Source: Lactiplantibacillus daoliensis (GTDB taxonomy: Bacteria; Bacillota; Bacilli; Lactobacillales; Lactobacillaceae). From it: a stretch of 64,000 nucleotides of DNA. The stretch spans positions 186,001 through 250,000 of the forward strand of contig NZ_BJDH01000004.1 in the NCBI RefSeq assembly GCF_005405005.1, in the 5' to 3' direction. Shown here in pieces: positions 28,501 through 38,523 of this stretch (position 1 is its first letter; every line of letters starts with the position of its first letter). The notes below the pieces were generated by a model. It made no database searches. It had not been told where the DNA came from and worked only from the letters and a program-made list of their open reading frames with translations. The position numbers and the translations under genes were made by a program.

Positions 28501-29025
28501 GGAAGCTTCATGAACGATCCGCATTCCACGACCACCGCCACCCATGGCAGCTTTGATCATGATTGGAAAACCATATTTTTTTGTGAATTGAAGTGCTTCA
28601 TTCAAGCTAGTGACCGGGTGCGTCGTGCTTGGAATCGTGGCAACACCGGCATCGGCCGCAACTTGTTTAGCCGTGATCTTATCACCGAACATTTCCAAGT
28701 GTTCCGGCGTTGGGCCGACAAAGGTCAAGCCTTCCTCAGCACAACGACGTGCAAAGGTCGCATTTTCGGATAAGAACCCGTAGCCAGGATGAATCGCATC
28801 AACGTCATTCTCCTTGGCAATCCGAATAATATCTTCAATATCTAAATAAGCTGCAATTGGTGCGAGGCCTTCACCGACTAAGTATGCTTCATCAGCCTTA
28901 AAACGGTGAACGGAAAATTCATCTTCTTTAGCGTAAATTGCCACGGTCTGTAGGCCTAATTCGTGACAAGCCCGGATAACCCGTGTCGCAATTTCACCAC
29001 GGTTAGCAATTAATACTTTCTTCAC
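25594..29025 (-). CDS. pycA: Pyruvate carboxylase
   Basis: Pyruvate carboxylase makes oxaloacetate from pyruvate, bicarbonate and ATP with a biotin cofactor. The 1143-aa chain has all domains in order: biotin carboxylase (1-450; GGGGRGMRIV, EVNPRVQVEHTVTE), carboxyltransferase (about 530-800; TTMRDAHQSL), an allosteric linker, and a biotin carrier domain with EAMKMET near the C terminus. The start is GTG with GAGGGG upstream. It follows ftsW, as in Bacillus, where the two genes are also neighbours. It supplies aspartate and hence dapA. Confidence 0.97.
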   Translation of the reverse strand: MKKVLIANRGEIATRVIRACHELGLQTVAIYAKEDEFSVHRFKADEAYLVGEGLAPIAAYLDIEDIIRIAKENDVDAIHPGYGFLSENATFARRCAEEGLTFVGPTPEHLEMFGDKITAKQVAADAGVATIPSTTHPVTSLNEALQFTKKYGFPIMIKAAMGGGGRGMRIVHEASELQEAFDRARSEAMQSFGDDEIYLEKFIAHPKHIEVQILGDAHGNILHLFERDCSVQRRNQKVIEFAPAVALPIELRQNICDAAVRLMKHVHYLNAATVEFLVEGDQFYFMEVNPRVQVEHTVTEMITEIDIVHAQLKIAMGGDLFEDLHLPHQDALTYKGAAIQCRVTTEDPANDFMPDTGRIETYRSPGGNGVRLDAGNTYSGAVVTPYFDSLLVKACVVARNFKAAVHKMRRVLVEFDIRGVKTNIPFMLNVIDHPMFQAGEANTRFIDLTPELFKFPDDTQQEDKMLKYIGNTTVNGFPDVAQHSKKYYPDVEFKDDFAPISKKIVTAKDVLDEQGVAGLQSWLLAKKEVLLTDTTMRDAHQSLFATRMRTKDMLAVAEASQKALPELFSYEMWGGATFDVAYRFLNENPWDRLRKLRTAMPRTLFQMLFRGSNAVGYQNYPDNVIREFILEAAKSGIDVFRIFDSLNWVPQMEKSIQAVKETGKIAEGTICYTGDIMDPKREKYSLAYYKQLALDLQSIGSDIISIKDMAGVLKPEAAYELVATLKDALDVPVHLHTHDTTGNGIFTYARAVDAGVDVVDVATSALSGTTSQPSMSSLYYALAHNDRQPAVDIENVETINRYWQGIRPYYQDFSNGMTGPQTDIYQTQMPGGQYSNLQQQAKALGLGDRWEEVKEMYATVNDMFGDIIKVTPSSKVVGDMALFMIENNLTPDDVYDHGEKLDFPESVINFFAGNIGQPVGGFPKKLQKIILKGRQGLTVRPGSLAKPADFDATKAELAPKIGHEPSEQEVLSYILYPKVFLDYQMQHKQYGHVSLLDTPTFFQGMRLGETVDVALAKGKTMIVKLNQISEPDVDGIRTLYFSINGQNQEITVKDNSVHQTAASTRKAEPTNENEVGATMSGSVLKLLVKKGDTVKKGQPLLVTEAMKMETTIQAPEDGVIEHTYVSAGDVIQTDDLLLEITPK

Positions 29026-29056
29026 CAGAAACCCCTCATTTCCAAATTAGATTGAC

Positions 29057-30223
29057 TTAACTCTCCTGACGAACTGCGGTAGCTCGCGAAATTTTTTCGA
29101 TTGAACTGATATTAAGCACCAGTCCAAGTGAAAGCGTGAGTACCATCATACTGGAACCGCCGTAACTGACAAAGGGAAAAGTAACCCCTGTAATTGGAAT
29201 CAAGCCGACGATTCCGCCAACATTAATAAATGCTTGAATGGTTAAATAAGCAGCCACTCCGTAACAAACCAACGTATTAAACGTGTTATTCGACCGCACA
29301 CCGATATAAATCGTGCGCCCAACGATCACGAGTAATAAACCCATTACAAACAGAACCCCTAGTAGGCCCAGTTCTTCTGCTGTAATCGACATAATAAAAT
29401 CAGTATTGGGTTCCGGTAAATAGCCACGTTTTTGCAAGCTATTCCCGATACCAACACCGGTAAAACCACCATTTGAAATGGCATAATATGAATTCACCAA
29501 TTGCGTCCCAGCGCCAGAAGCCGTCTTAAACGGATTAATAAAGCCGAGAAAACGCCGCAATTGATACGAATTCGCTAACACACTTTGAGGAAGACGACTC
29601 ATCATGGGAACCAAAATCCATTCAAATCCCACAACCGCAGTCGCGAAGACGCCAATCCCAAACAGATAGGACATCCCACTTGCAAATAAAATCACCGCGG
29701 CAATCGCCATATTGATGGTAGCACCCCCAATATCAGGTTGGATCACAATAAGTAAAATCATTGCTCCTAACATGATTATCTGTGCAGTCAAATCACGCAG
29801 TTTGGCAAACCCTAAGCGCTGTTCACGCTGCGCAATCATCATTGAGAGGTACACGATCAAGTAAAACTTACAAAACTCGGCTGGCTGAACGGAGATTGGT
29901 CCTAAAATGATCCAACCAGCAGCCCCATTGATTGATTTACCAAAGGCCCGGAGTATCACTAGTACACCAATCATAATGAATCCCAACCATCCCCATAGCC
30001 GTCCACGCTTGAAGTAATCAATCTTTAAGTTCATAACAAACAAGGCAATGCCCAGGCCCCCCACGACCCACACGAGCTGACGGATTAAATAACCCGTTGG
30101 AGATGACCCATTGTCTGCTGCAACGTACGAACTTGCGGAATAAACCATGACGATCCCGATACCACATAAAATGAGATATGGGATAAAGAGGACATAGTCC
30201 ATGTTGTGCATTTTCTTTGACAT
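29057..30223 (-). CDS. ftsW: Cell division protein FtsW, peptidoglycan polymerase of the SEDS family
   Basis: FtsW is the septal glycosyltransferase that polymerises lipid II. The roughly 388-aa protein has ten or so hydrophobic helices and SEDS signatures: PDIGG, GGFTGVGIGNS, ITAEELGLLG and the C-terminal PFVSYGGSSM. ATG 30223 is preferred, with AAGGTGGG about 10 bases upstream. The GTG at 30238 lies inside that site. It is probably co-transcribed with pycA. Confidence 0.94.
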   Translation of the reverse strand: MSKKMHNMDYVLFIPYLILCGIGIVMVYSASSYVAADNGSSPTGYLIRQLVWVVGGLGIALFVMNLKIDYFKRGRLWGWLGFIMIGVLVILRAFGKSINGAAGWIILGPISVQPAEFCKFYLIVYLSMMIAQREQRLGFAKLRDLTAQIIMLGAMILLIVIQPDIGGATINMAIAAVILFASGMSYLFGIGVFATAVVGFEWILVPMMSRLPQSVLANSYQLRRFLGFINPFKTASGAGTQLVNSYYAISNGGFTGVGIGNSLQKRGYLPEPNTDFIMSITAEELGLLGVLFVMGLLLVIVGRTIYIGVRSNNTFNTLVCYGVAAYLTIQAFINVGGIVGLIPITGVTFPFVSYGGSSMMVLTLSLGLVLNISSIEKISRATAVRQES

Positions 30224-30303
30224 GACAGTCAATCCCACCTTAACTAATCTGAGTCGCTAAAACGTTATTAGCTGGCTCATTCTATAAAAGTTCGCTTGCA
30301 GTA

Positions 30304-30330
30304 ATTATAGCATAGTCGCAATTACCGCAA
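30304..30330 (-). promoter_or_regulatory. Promoter of ftsW-pycA
   Basis: On the minus strand, a consensus TATAAT has an extended TGC element and a TTGCGG placed 15 bases upstream. The short spacing is tolerated with extended -10 promoters. Confidence 0.55.
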
Positions 30331-30433
30331 CCTGTGAAATGATGAATTTGTCTCGTCTTTTTAAACTTTTTTAAGCAGCCAAATTTCCGCATTTAGTCTC
30401 CACACTCCGGGCACTTAATTGACACATGATTGC

Positions 30434-30470
30434 AAAAAAAGCACGACCCCTTTTACGGAGTCGTGCTTTG
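30434..30470 (-). terminator. Terminator of typA
   Basis: On the minus strand, AAAGCACGACTCC and GGGTCGTGCTTT form the stem, followed by seven T. Confidence 0.87.
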
Positions 30471-30487
30471 AAGAAACGTGAATCAGC

Positions 30488-32326
30488 TTATTTAGCCATC
30501 TTACGTTTCTTGGCTTCTTTTTCACGTGAATTCGTGTTCAGAATCGTCTTACGTAAACGGACGTGTTCTGGTGTGATTTCACAGTATTCGTCACTGTTCA
30601 AGAATTCCAATGATTCTTCAAGTGTCAAATGAGTAGGCGTCTTGATTGTTGCAGTCAAGTCCTTGTTTGATGAACGAACGTTGGTCATGTTCTTACCTTT
30701 AGTGATATTAACTGAAATATCATTTTCACGGCTGTTTTGACCAACAATCATCCCTTCATAGACATCAGTACCTGGGTCAACAAAGATCGTCCCACGTTCT
30801 TCGATACCCATCGTAGCGTACGTCGTGGTCTTACCTTGGTTAATTGAAACTAAGGCACCATTCCGACGGCCAGGGTTCCAGTTCTTAATAACTGGGGCAT
30901 ACTTAGCATACGTATGGTTCATGATACCGTAACCACGCGTTAATGATAAGAATTCAGTTGAGTAACCGATCAAGCCACGTGAAGGTGCTAAGAAAGTCAA
31001 ACGAGTTTGACCATTCCCAGTACTTTCCATGTTCTTCATTTCACCCTTACGTTGTGACAAGGTATCAATGATGGCACCGGTATATTCATCTGGTGTATCG
31101 ATTTGAACGGATTCGAATGGTTCGCTCCGAACACCTTCAACATCACGATAGATAACTTCTGGACGAGATGCTTGTAATTCATAACCTTCACGCCGTAACG
31201 TTTCGATTAAGATTGACAAATGCAATTCCCCACGACCAGAAACGACCCATGAACCAGGTTCGTCAGTATCGTCAACACGCAATGACACATCTGTTTCCAA
31301 TTCTGACTTCAAACGTAATTCCAATTGACGAGCAGTCACGAATTTACCTTCTTTACCGGCAAAAGGTGAAGAGTTCGTTCCAAATGTCATTTGTAAGGTT
31401 GGTTCATCGATCCGTAAGATTGGTAAAGCTTCTGGGTTACTTGAATCAGCAACCGTTTCACCAACGTTAATATCTTCCATCCCGGAAACGGCAACCAAGT
31501 CACCAGCGTGGGCTTCGTTGATTTCCAAACGTTGTAAACCGAAGAAACCGAATAACTTAGTGACCCGGAAGTTCTTCTTGCTACCGTCAAGCTTCATAAC
31601 AGCAACACTGTCACCAACTTTGATGGTTCCACGGAAGACCCGGCCAATCCCAACACGACCAACATAGTCATTATAATCAAGTAAAGCAACTTGGAATTGT
31701 AATGATTCGTCGGAGTTGTCAATTGGTGCTGGAATCGTCTTGATAATGGTATCGAAGACTGGTTTCATGGTGTGTTCTTGTTTTTTGGGATCTGATTCGT
31801 AGCTTGAAGTCCCGTTTAAAGCTGAAACGTAAACAACTGGGAAGTCTAATTGAGATTCGTCAGCGCCTAATTCGATGAATAGGTCTAAGACTTCGTCAAC
31901 AACTTCTTCAGGACGAGCACCTGGGCGGTCAATCTTATTGATAACCACGATAGGCGTCAAATGTTGTTCCAAGGCCTTTTTCAAGACGAAACGCGTTTGT
32001 GGCATTGTCCCTTCAAAAGCATCAACAACTAATAAGACCCCATCGACCATGCGCATGATCCGTTCAACTTCACCACCGAAGTCAGCATGTCCTGGTGTAT
32101 CCAAAATGTTAATTTGTTTGTCGCCGTAACGTACGGCCGTGTTCTTTGAAAGGATCGTGATACCGCGTTCCTTTTCAATGGCATTAGTGTCCATCGCCCG
32201 ATCATCAATCTGGACGTGTTCATCTAAGGTATCCGATTGTTTAAGCATTTCGTTAACCAAGGTTGTCTTACCATGGTCAACGTGGGCAATAATGGCAATG
32301 TTGCGGATATCATCTCTAAATTTCAA
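30488..32326 (-). CDS. typA: GTPase TypA/BipA, ribosome-associated translation factor
   Basis: TypA is an EF-G-like GTPase that acts in ribosome assembly and stress adaptation. The 612-aa protein has [11 protein letters not shown], the switch region [20 protein letters not shown] and later EF-G-like domains, ending in a Lys/Arg-rich tail ([12 protein letters not shown]). TTG 32326 is the best start: AAAGGAAG lies 7 bases upstream and the length equals the family's. An ATG six codons earlier overlaps that ribosome site. Confidence 0.95.
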   Translation of the reverse strand: MKFRDDIRNIAIIAHVDHGKTTLVNEMLKQSDTLDEHVQIDDRAMDTNAIEKERGITILSKNTAVRYGDKQINILDTPGHADFGGEVERIMRMVDGVLLVVDAFEGTMPQTRFVLKKALEQHLTPIVVINKIDRPGARPEEVVDEVLDLFIELGADESQLDFPVVYVSALNGTSSYESDPKKQEHTMKPVFDTIIKTIPAPIDNSDESLQFQVALLDYNDYVGRVGIGRVFRGTIKVGDSVAVMKLDGSKKNFRVTKLFGFFGLQRLEINEAHAGDLVAVSGMEDINVGETVADSSNPEALPILRIDEPTLQMTFGTNSSPFAGKEGKFVTARQLELRLKSELETDVSLRVDDTDEPGSWVVSGRGELHLSILIETLRREGYELQASRPEVIYRDVEGVRSEPFESVQIDTPDEYTGAIIDTLSQRKGEMKNMESTGNGQTRLTFLAPSRGLIGYSTEFLSLTRGYGIMNHTYAKYAPVIKNWNPGRRNGALVSINQGKTTTYATMGIEERGTIFVDPGTDVYEGMIVGQNSRENDISVNITKGKNMTNVRSSNKDLTATIKTPTHLTLEESLEFLNSDEYCEITPEHVRLRKTILNTNSREKEAKKRKMAK

Positions 32327-32389
32327 AATTGATCTTCCTTTCATCCTTCAAAAATTCTAACTATCCGATTGATAGCAGAAATCTTACAT

Positions 32390-32418
32390 ATATTAATACA
32401 ATCTGGCATTACTATCAA
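32390..32418 (-). promoter_or_regulatory. Promoter of typA
   Basis: On the minus strand, TTGATA and TAATAT are separated by 17 bases, about 65 bases upstream of typA. Confidence 0.6.
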
Positions 32419-32478
32419 GTGACACGTGCGCCTTGATTGACGCGTAATGCCGTTTTCATCGGCTTTCATCAATTGGCA

Positions 32479-32508
32479 TAAAAAAACTGTGACGGATGGG
32501 TCACAGTC
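32479..32508 (-). terminator. Terminator of the inositol monophosphatase-like gene
   Basis: On the minus strand, ACTGTGAC and GTCACAGT close over CCATCC and are followed by a T run. Confidence 0.83.
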
Positions 32509-32515
32509 ACACCGT

Positions 32516-33301
32516 TCATCTGACAATTGTCAAAATAGCACGTTGCGCACTTTTAGTCGCTATTAGTACAGCACCAGATGATAACATATTTACGGGCTTG
32601 CCGTCAACTTGTGAAACAACCAGCCCTAACGTTTCAGCTAACACTCGCCCGGCAGCAAAGTCCCATGGGCGTAGATAAGACAGGTAACCGACCAATTCGC
32701 CAGCTAAGACTTGACTAATCTGAATGCCAGCACTACCCATAATTCTTGGGCCTAAACTAGCATGTGCGATCGCCTGCATCGCATAACGATCGTGAATAAG
32801 TAACGGCCCACTGGCACCAAACAACCCATCAGCCAAGGCCAGGTCAGCCGGCGCCTTTAGTGGCTTTGAATTGACCGTCACACCTAGTTCAGGGCCACCA
32901 GCAAACAACCGATCCGCCATCACATCATAGATATATCCCAGCGTTGGTTCACCGTCAATATAATACCCAATCATCATGGCAAAGTGGTCGCGCTGATGCA
33001 CAAAATTCATGGTCCCATCAATGGGGTCCACGATCCAAACATGTCCAGCCATTGACGTCACGTTGTCGCCTAAACCTTCTTCGCCAAGAATTTGGGCATG
33101 CGGATCTAGTTGGCGCAACCCATGGACTAAAAAGTCCTCGTTACTCTTGTCAACATTAGTCACCAAATCTTTGCGACTAGTCTTTTGAGCGACCGTTAAC
33201 TGGGTCCCCATCTGAGCCAAGACGTGTGTCCGAGCTTCTTGAAGTAACCCCTGCACGGTGTCATTTAATTGTTGTAATGTTGTGATTGCCACTTGCTTCA
33301 C
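32516..33301 (-). CDS. Inositol monophosphatase family phosphatase
   Basis: The 261-aa Mg-dependent phosphatase carries the family motifs ILGEEG, WIVDPIDGTMNFVH and WDFAAGRVLAE, all metal-binding. Possible substrates are inositol phosphates, 3'-phosphoadenosine-5'-phosphate or sugar phosphates; the sequence does not decide. The start GTG 33301 follows the UPF0223 stop directly and has no clear ribosome site, implying coupling. Confidence 0.88.
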   Translation of the reverse strand: MKQVAITTLQQLNDTVQGLLQEARTHVLAQMGTQLTVAQKTSRKDLVTNVDKSNEDFLVHGLRQLDPHAQILGEEGLGDNVTSMAGHVWIVDPIDGTMNFVHQRDHFAMMIGYYIDGEPTLGYIYDVMADRLFAGGPELGVTVNSKPLKAPADLALADGLFGASGPLLIHDRYAMQAIAHASLGPRIMGSAGIQISQVLAGELVGYLSYLRPWDFAAGRVLAETLGLVVSQVDGKPVNMLSSGAVLIATKSAQRAILTIVR

Positions 33302-33592
33302 CTAGTCTCGATATTGAAAACGCTGTTTGTCGGTCGTTTGTGCCGCTTGCATCGTTTTGTAGATGCTTAAGCCAGACGCCGCTTCAAAAGCACGCCCCAG
33401 TTGCTTCTCTTCTGATTTAGCGGTGACAATCGTTTTAAAAGCGCGATACGCTGCTAATAATTCTGCTGTGGGCACACTACTATCATTGGCGGCTTCAATC
33501 TGTTCATAAAACTTGCTCACCGTAATAATTTCGGCGGTCGTCCAAGCGTCATTCAATGGATATTGATAATTCTCAGGCCTGTTCATTGTCAT
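33302..33592 (-). CDS. UPF0223 family protein (YktA-like)
   Basis: This 96-aa protein matches UPF0223: it has NYQYPLNDAWTTAEIITV near the N terminus and YRAFKTIVTAKSEEKQL in the middle. Function is unknown; Bacillus YktA belongs to this family and also lies near an inositol monophosphatase gene. ATG 33592 lies inside the last codons of the LDH-like gene and has GGGGAG 10 bases upstream. The overlap couples the two genes. Confidence 0.85.
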   Translation of the reverse strand: MTMNRPENYQYPLNDAWTTAEIITVSKFYEQIEAANDSSVPTAELLAAYRAFKTIVTAKSEEKQLGRAFEAASGLSIYKTMQAAQTTDKQRFQYRD

Positions 33593-34514
33593 TTTGATCA
33601 AACTCCCCTGCTTCAACACGGTCTAAATCGTGGCGAACTTCACCAGCGATTTCCGCGTATTCTTTTTGTTCTTCGTCTGATAAAACCATGTCAGCCAAAC
33701 GTTTGATACCGTTGGCACTGATCAAAACTGGTGAAGACAAGCCCACCAATTGATCATCGGTCGTGTCCTGCACATTTGTAACCGTGCCGATAAACGGTGC
33801 TTGATCATAAAACGCGCGTAAGACTTGTACCAATGCTAACACACTCAACGTTTGATTGGTAACAATCGCTGGCTCATCAATTCGTTCTTGATCGGCACCC
33901 ATTTCATCGGCGCCAAAACTAATATCTTGATTCGCCAAGTAAGTCAAAACGGGAGCTGGGCCAATATAAGAACGACTCCAAGAAATCAAATGCTCACGGG
34001 CGGTCCCAACCACAAAGGCATGCACATCGTTGGCGCCAACACTTAATTGGTCTTGCAAAAGTCGTTCTAGCAACCGACTCTGTGGCAAAGTACCGAGTCC
34101 AAGCACCCGTTGATGATCAACACCACTAAAACGCGCCGCTAAGACACTCAAGACTGAGTCATTGCTACCAGTTAGAACTAACTTGCCATTAAACCCGGCT
34201 GCCATGGCGGCATTGATAAATTGACGGAAAAGCGGCAATGTTGCCTTTAAGTCAGCCTCAACATCTCTGTCAGCGGCCAATGGGACTAAATTGCCAATAA
34301 TAAGCGTATCGGCTTGTGAATAATCAGGTTTTGCAGGCGTCTGTAAGGTAAAACGGCGACAAGCAGAACTAGCGGTAATCAATGATTGGTAACGCGGTGC
34401 TTCGTCGGCCTCAGCCGCAACGATCAAGTTCAATGGCAAATCTTTCGCCATCGCAATCAAAATGAGTTGTTGTACAAATTCAAATAAACCACGAATAATA
34501 ACAGTATTGTTCAT
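33573..34514 (-). CDS. Degenerate L-lactate/malate dehydrogenase-fold protein
   Basis: The 313-aa chain matches the LDH/MDH superfamily in length and in segment order: a hydrophobic first strand, AGFNGKLVLTGSND (LDH GFxGxxLVxTNPVD), RVLGLGTLPQSRLLE (LDH GSGTxLDSARFR) and FVVGTAREHLISWS (LDH IGEHGDxExxxWS). The NAD-binding GxGxxG is replaced by RGLFEF, the catalytic Asp by Gln or Pro, and the catalytic His position by Ala. It is likely an enzyme-dead member, or one with changed chemistry. ATG 34514 has GGGGAG at 7 bases. It overlaps the UPF0223 gene. Confidence 0.72.
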   Translation of the reverse strand: MNNTVIIRGLFEFVQQLILIAMAKDLPLNLIVAAEADEAPRYQSLITASSACRRFTLQTPAKPDYSQADTLIIGNLVPLAADRDVEADLKATLPLFRQFINAAMAAGFNGKLVLTGSNDSVLSVLAARFSGVDHQRVLGLGTLPQSRLLERLLQDQLSVGANDVHAFVVGTAREHLISWSRSYIGPAPVLTYLANQDISFGADEMGADQERIDEPAIVTNQTLSVLALVQVLRAFYDQAPFIGTVTNVQDTTDDQLVGLSSPVLISANGIKRLADMVLSDEEQKEYAEIAGEVRHDLDRVEAGEFDQNDNEQA

Positions 34515-34647
34515 GAAATTTCTCCCCACTTTCGCTAATAATTGTACCCGAGCTGTCAACTTATTCAAGTAAAGTTTAAGTAAATCTTGACCATTATGAC
34601 AACTTGAACAAGCTTGTCAGCCAGTCACGAAAGTTATTTTTATGTAC

Positions 34648-34695
34648 GCTCATGACAGTCCTAAATAACGCTAAATGCCCCGTGCTGTCATGAGC
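34648..34695. repeat. 11-bp perfect inverted repeat upstream of the LDH-like gene
   Basis: GCTCATGACAG (34648-34658) and CTGTCATGAGC (34685-34695) are separated by 26 bases. Neither side has a T run adjacent to the stem on the minus strand, so it could be an operator or an RNA hairpin. Confidence 0.55.
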
Positions 34696-34731
34696 AAAAC
34701 AAAAGTTTGAGACCGTTAAGCCTCAAACTTC
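34695..34731 (-). terminator. Terminator of the pdh operon
   Basis: On the minus strand, AAGTTTGAGGC and GTCTCAAACTT form the stem, followed by TTGTTTT. It lies just beyond the lpd stop. Confidence 0.8.
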
Positions 34732-34757
34732 TGAATTTAATCTTTAATTAATCACGC

Positions 34758-36170
34758 TTAGATATGCGTTGGGTAACCCATCGCAACATCTGCAGCTTCT
34801 TGGACAACTTCGCCCAAGGTTGGATGTGGATGAATTGTCAAAGCTAAATCTTCAACGTTCATGCTGCCATTAACGGCGACACTTAATTCAGAAATCAAGT
34901 CACTCGCACCAGGACCAGCGATTTGTGCCCCAACAATGGTGCCTTCATCCTTCGTTGAAACGAGACGGAAGAAACCTTCCATCGAGTTCAATGAAATGGC
35001 ACGACCATTCCCAGCAAATGGGAATTTCGAGGTGGTGACACTCAAACCAGCTTTTTCAGCCTCTGCCTTAGTCATCCCCACCGTTGCCAATTCAGGATCT
35101 GTGAAACATACGGCTGGCACAGAAACATAATCGTTAGCGGTCTTCTTACCACTGATGGCACCAGCAGCAACTTTACCTTCTGCGAAGGCTTTGTGAGCCA
35201 ATGCTGGACCAGCAACAATATCCCCAATCGCAAAGATGTCTTGTGCAGCAGTCCGGCCTTGTTGATCAACTTCAATCAACCCACGGTCTGTCAATTTGAC
35301 ATCCGTGTATTCAAGCCCCATATCATCGGTGTTAGGCCGACGACCAACAGTAACCATGCAGTAGTCAGCACGAACGGATTGTTCCTTGCCATCGACTTCA
35401 TAAGTAACCGTGACACCGTTATCATCTTGTTCCGAGTTCTTTGCCATTGCGTTTGTCACAACAGTGACACCCTTATCTTTGAAACTCTTCAAGACTAATT
35501 TAACCATGTCTTTTTCAAAGTTTGGCAAGATTTGTGGCGTTCCTTCAAGAATCGTCACGTGCGCACCAAGGTTAGCGTAGGCACCGGCTAATTCAGAACC
35601 AATATAGCCGCCACCAATGACAACTAATTCTTTTGGCACTTCTGGCAAGTTCAAACCACCGGTAGAATCTACTACCCGGCCATTAAACTTGAATCCAGGA
35701 ATTTCAACTGGACGAGAACCAGTCGCGATAATTAGATGCTTAAATTTATAAGTTTGACCCGTGTGGTCGCCATTCATAACACGTAACGTATGGTTATCGT
35801 GCATGTAGGCTTCTCCTTCAACGACTTCGACCTTATGCTTCTTTAATAACATCTTAACCCCGCCAGTTAAGCGGTCAACAACTTGATGATCTTTCCAATC
35901 TTGAGTCGTCTTAAAGTCTAAGACTGGGTCTTGAATGTTTTTAATCCCAAAGATTTTACTATCTTTGACTTCTTGGAGCCGATGACCAGCACTGATCAAG
36001 GCTTTCGATGGAATACAGCCCACGTTCAAGCAAACCCCACCAACATATTCTTTTTCAACGACAGTCACTTTTTGACCGAGTTCAGCGGCCCGAATCGCGG
36101 CAACGTAGCCACCAGGACCCGCACCAACGATCATTGTATCGCGTTCTTCAGCAAAATCTCCTACAACCAT
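34758..36170 (-). CDS. pdhD: Dihydrolipoamide dehydrogenase (E3 of pyruvate dehydrogenase)
   Basis: E3 reoxidises the lipoyl groups of E2 and passes electrons through FAD to NAD. The 470-aa protein has FAD-binding [13 protein letters not shown], the redox-active disulfide [15 protein letters not shown], a second NAD motif [11 protein letters not shown], and the C-terminal catalytic HPHPTLGE at the dimer interface. It is the last gene of the pdhABCD operon, seven bases after pdhC. Confidence 0.96.
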   Translation of the reverse strand: MVVGDFAEERDTMIVGAGPGGYVAAIRAAELGQKVTVVEKEYVGGVCLNVGCIPSKALISAGHRLQEVKDSKIFGIKNIQDPVLDFKTTQDWKDHQVVDRLTGGVKMLLKKHKVEVVEGEAYMHDNHTLRVMNGDHTGQTYKFKHLIIATGSRPVEIPGFKFNGRVVDSTGGLNLPEVPKELVVIGGGYIGSELAGAYANLGAHVTILEGTPQILPNFEKDMVKLVLKSFKDKGVTVVTNAMAKNSEQDDNGVTVTYEVDGKEQSVRADYCMVTVGRRPNTDDMGLEYTDVKLTDRGLIEVDQQGRTAAQDIFAIGDIVAGPALAHKAFAEGKVAAGAISGKKTANDYVSVPAVCFTDPELATVGMTKAEAEKAGLSVTTSKFPFAGNGRAISLNSMEGFFRLVSTKDEGTIVGAQIAGPGASDLISELSVAVNGSMNVEDLALTIHPHPTLGEVVQEAADVAMGYPTHI

Positions 36171-36177
36171 TCTGACC

Positions 36178-37488
36178 TCATCCTTCCATCAAAAGTAATT
36201 CTGGATCATGCAACAATTGCTTCAATAAGTTCATCGCTTTTTGAGCGGTTGCACCATCGATTAAACGGTGGTCGAAACTTAAGGACAATTTTTGCATCTT
36301 ACCAACGACAATTTCGCCATCATCGTTGACATATGGTTCTTTACCGATCCGACCAACACCTAAAATAGCAACTTCTGGTTGGTTAATAACCGGTGTAAAC
36401 CAGCCGCCACCTATTGAACCAATGTTACTAATCGTAATTGAGGCACCACTCATTTCGTTGGCCTTCAATTTACCGTCGTAAGCTTTTTGCGTATTGTCAG
36501 TAATTTCCTTGGCAATAGCAAATAAACCTTTACCTTCGGCATGCTTGATATTTGGTACTAACAAGCCTCGATCAGTGTCCGTTGCGACCCCAATATTGTA
36601 GTAATGCTTGTAAACAATTTCTTTGTTAGCATCGTCAATTGACGCATTGAATTCTGGGAATTGTTGCAACACTGCAACCAAAGCCTTGACAAAGTATGGC
36701 AAGAACGTCAAATGAATATCACGATCTGCAGCAATTGTCTTGTACTTCTTACGATGATCCATCAAAGCTGTCACTTCAACTTCATCAAATAAGGTGACAT
36801 GTGGTGCGGTGTGCTTACTATTAACCATGGCTTTCGAGATGGCCTTCCGAATTGGCGTCATCTTTTCGCGGGTTTCTAACTCTGGTGTGTCAGAAACGTA
36901 TGGTTTAACTGGTTCTGGTGCTGGAGCAGCTGCGGGTGCGGCCGCTTGAGCAGCAGGCGCAACTTGTGAACCGGTTGCTGCGGGTGCGCCAGTATAATTG
37001 TCAATATCTTGTTTCGTGATCTGACCATGAGCACCAGTGGCAACGACTTGTGAAATATCAATATCTTTGTCACGTGCATATTGCCGAACTGATGGCATCG
37101 CTAAGATCCGTTTGTTTGGATCAGCTGGTGCAACGGGTGCACTGGCCGCAGGAGCTGGTGCGGCTTCTGTCGCAGCGGGTGCTGGTGTAGCCGGTTTGTC
37201 AGCGGTTGCATTTTCAGCCGGTGCCGCAGCGGGTTCTGCATTATCTCCAGAACCATCATCAATTTCCACGATGACGTCACCGATTTTAGCAGTTTCGCCT
37301 TCTGGAACTAAGATTTTTACAATTTTCCCATCAACAGGTGATGGTAATTCTTCAACAGATTTATCGTTTTGAATCTCAACTAGAGAATCGTCTTCCTTGA
37401 CTTGATCGCCAGGTTTAACGAGCCAAGTGGCAATTTCGCCTTCTTCTAGGCCTTCGCCAAGCTCTGGTAATTTAAACTCGTAAGCCAT
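36178..37488 (-). CDS. pdhC: Dihydrolipoamide acetyltransferase (E2 of pyruvate dehydrogenase)
   Basis: E2 forms the core of the complex and transfers acetyl groups to coenzyme A. The 436-aa protein has one lipoyl domain (about 2-78; lipoyl Lys in IQNDKSVEE), an Ala/Pro-rich flexible linker, a peripheral subunit-binding domain (about 130-170; [13 protein letters not shown]), a second Ala/Pro linker and the catalytic domain with [12 protein letters not shown] 37488 has AAAGGAAG 7 bases upstream. The single lipoyl domain resembles other lactobacilli. Confidence 0.96.
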   Translation of the reverse strand: MAYEFKLPELGEGLEEGEIATWLVKPGDQVKEDDSLVEIQNDKSVEELPSPVDGKIVKILVPEGETAKIGDVIVEIDDGSGDNAEPAAAPAENATADKPATPAPAATEAAPAPAASAPVAPADPNKRILAMPSVRQYARDKDIDISQVVATGAHGQITKQDIDNYTGAPAATGSQVAPAAQAAAPAAAPAPEPVKPYVSDTPELETREKMTPIRKAISKAMVNSKHTAPHVTLFDEVEVTALMDHRKKYKTIAADRDIHLTFLPYFVKALVAVLQQFPEFNASIDDANKEIVYKHYYNIGVATDTDRGLLVPNIKHAEGKGLFAIAKEITDNTQKAYDGKLKANEMSGASITISNIGSIGGGWFTPVINQPEVAILGVGRIGKEPYVNDDGEIVVGKMQKLSLSFDHRLIDGATAQKAMNLLKQLLHDPELLLMEG

Positions 37489-37544
37489 TGGATAACTTCC
37501 TTTCATTGCAACCAACTATTGGTTGTTTTCGATGCGCAAAATTT

Positions 37545-38522
37545 TTAATAGTTTAAAATTTCACGGGTTTTTGCTTCAATTTCATCTTCGGCAGGTAGCC
37601 AGTCGTCTTCAGCCAACCCGAATGGATAAACCGTATCTGGAGCTGAAACTCGACCAACTGGTGCACTCAAGTATAAAGCACCTTTTTCAGCAATCAGTGA
37701 GGCCACGTTAGCAGCAATCCCTGCTTGACGTTGGGCTTCTTGAATCGCGACTGCCCGGCCTGTCTTCTGAACAGACTTCAAAATGGTGTCTTCATCGAGT
37801 GGTGACAAAGTCCGCAAATCAACGACTTCAACTGAAATGCCTTCTTTTTCAAGCTTTTCAGCAACTTTCAAAGATTGATTGACTTGAGCACTATAAGCGA
37901 TCAACGTAATGTCGGTCCCTTCACGGACAACGTTAGCTTTATCCAACGGTACCGTGTAAGCTTCATCTGGAATGTCAGCTTTCATTGACCGGTATAACTT
38001 CAAGTTTTCTAGGAAGAAAACTGGATCGTTATTCCGAATTGATGAAATAAGTAATCCTTTTGCATCATATGGGTTAGATGGTGTAACCACCCGCAACCCA
38101 GGGATTTGTGCTAAGTAACCTTCCAACGAATCGGCATGCATTTCTGGTGTATGAGTCCCACCACCATAAGGTGACCGAATGGTGATTGGCATATGACGTG
38201 TGCCGCCAGTCCGGAAACGTTCACGTGACATTTGACCAGCAATTGAATCCATCGTTTCAAAAATGAAACCTAAGAATTGAATTTCTGGAACGGGACGGAA
38301 ACCTTCCAAAGCTAACCCAATGGACAAGCCACCAATACCAGATTCAGCTAAAGGTGTATCGAAGACCCGATCTTCACCAAATTCAGCTTGAAGACCATCA
38401 GTTGCCCGGAAAACCCCACCGTTTTTACCAACGTCTTCACCAAAAATTAACGTCTTTTCGTCAGACCCTAATTCTAATCGAAGTGCATCGGTAATCGCTT
38501 GAATATATGTTTTCTTTGACAT
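37545..38522 (-). CDS. pdhB: Pyruvate dehydrogenase E1 component, beta subunit
   Basis: The 325-aa beta subunit pairs with alpha to decarboxylate pyruvate on thiamine diphosphate. It has the family blocks [32 protein letters not shown] and [12 protein letters not shown] 38522 has AAGGAG 10 bases upstream and the gene begins one base after the pdhA stop (TAACATG). The frame extends 24 codons upstream into pdhA and is not used. Confidence 0.95.
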   Translation of the reverse strand: MSKKTYIQAITDALRLELGSDEKTLIFGEDVGKNGGVFRATDGLQAEFGEDRVFDTPLAESGIGGLSIGLALEGFRPVPEIQFLGFIFETMDSIAGQMSRERFRTGGTRHMPITIRSPYGGGTHTPEMHADSLEGYLAQIPGLRVVTPSNPYDAKGLLISSIRNNDPVFFLENLKLYRSMKADIPDEAYTVPLDKANVVREGTDITLIAYSAQVNQSLKVAEKLEKEGISVEVVDLRTLSPLDEDTILKSVQKTGRAVAIQEAQRQAGIAANVASLIAEKGALYLSAPVGRVSAPDTVYPFGLAEDDWLPAEDEIEAKTREILNY

Positions 38523-38523
38523 G

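Noticed and set aside
30224-30238. GTG start for ftsW five codons upstream of ATG 30223
   Set aside because: The GTG is part of the ribosome-binding sequence AAGGTGGG of the ATG start.
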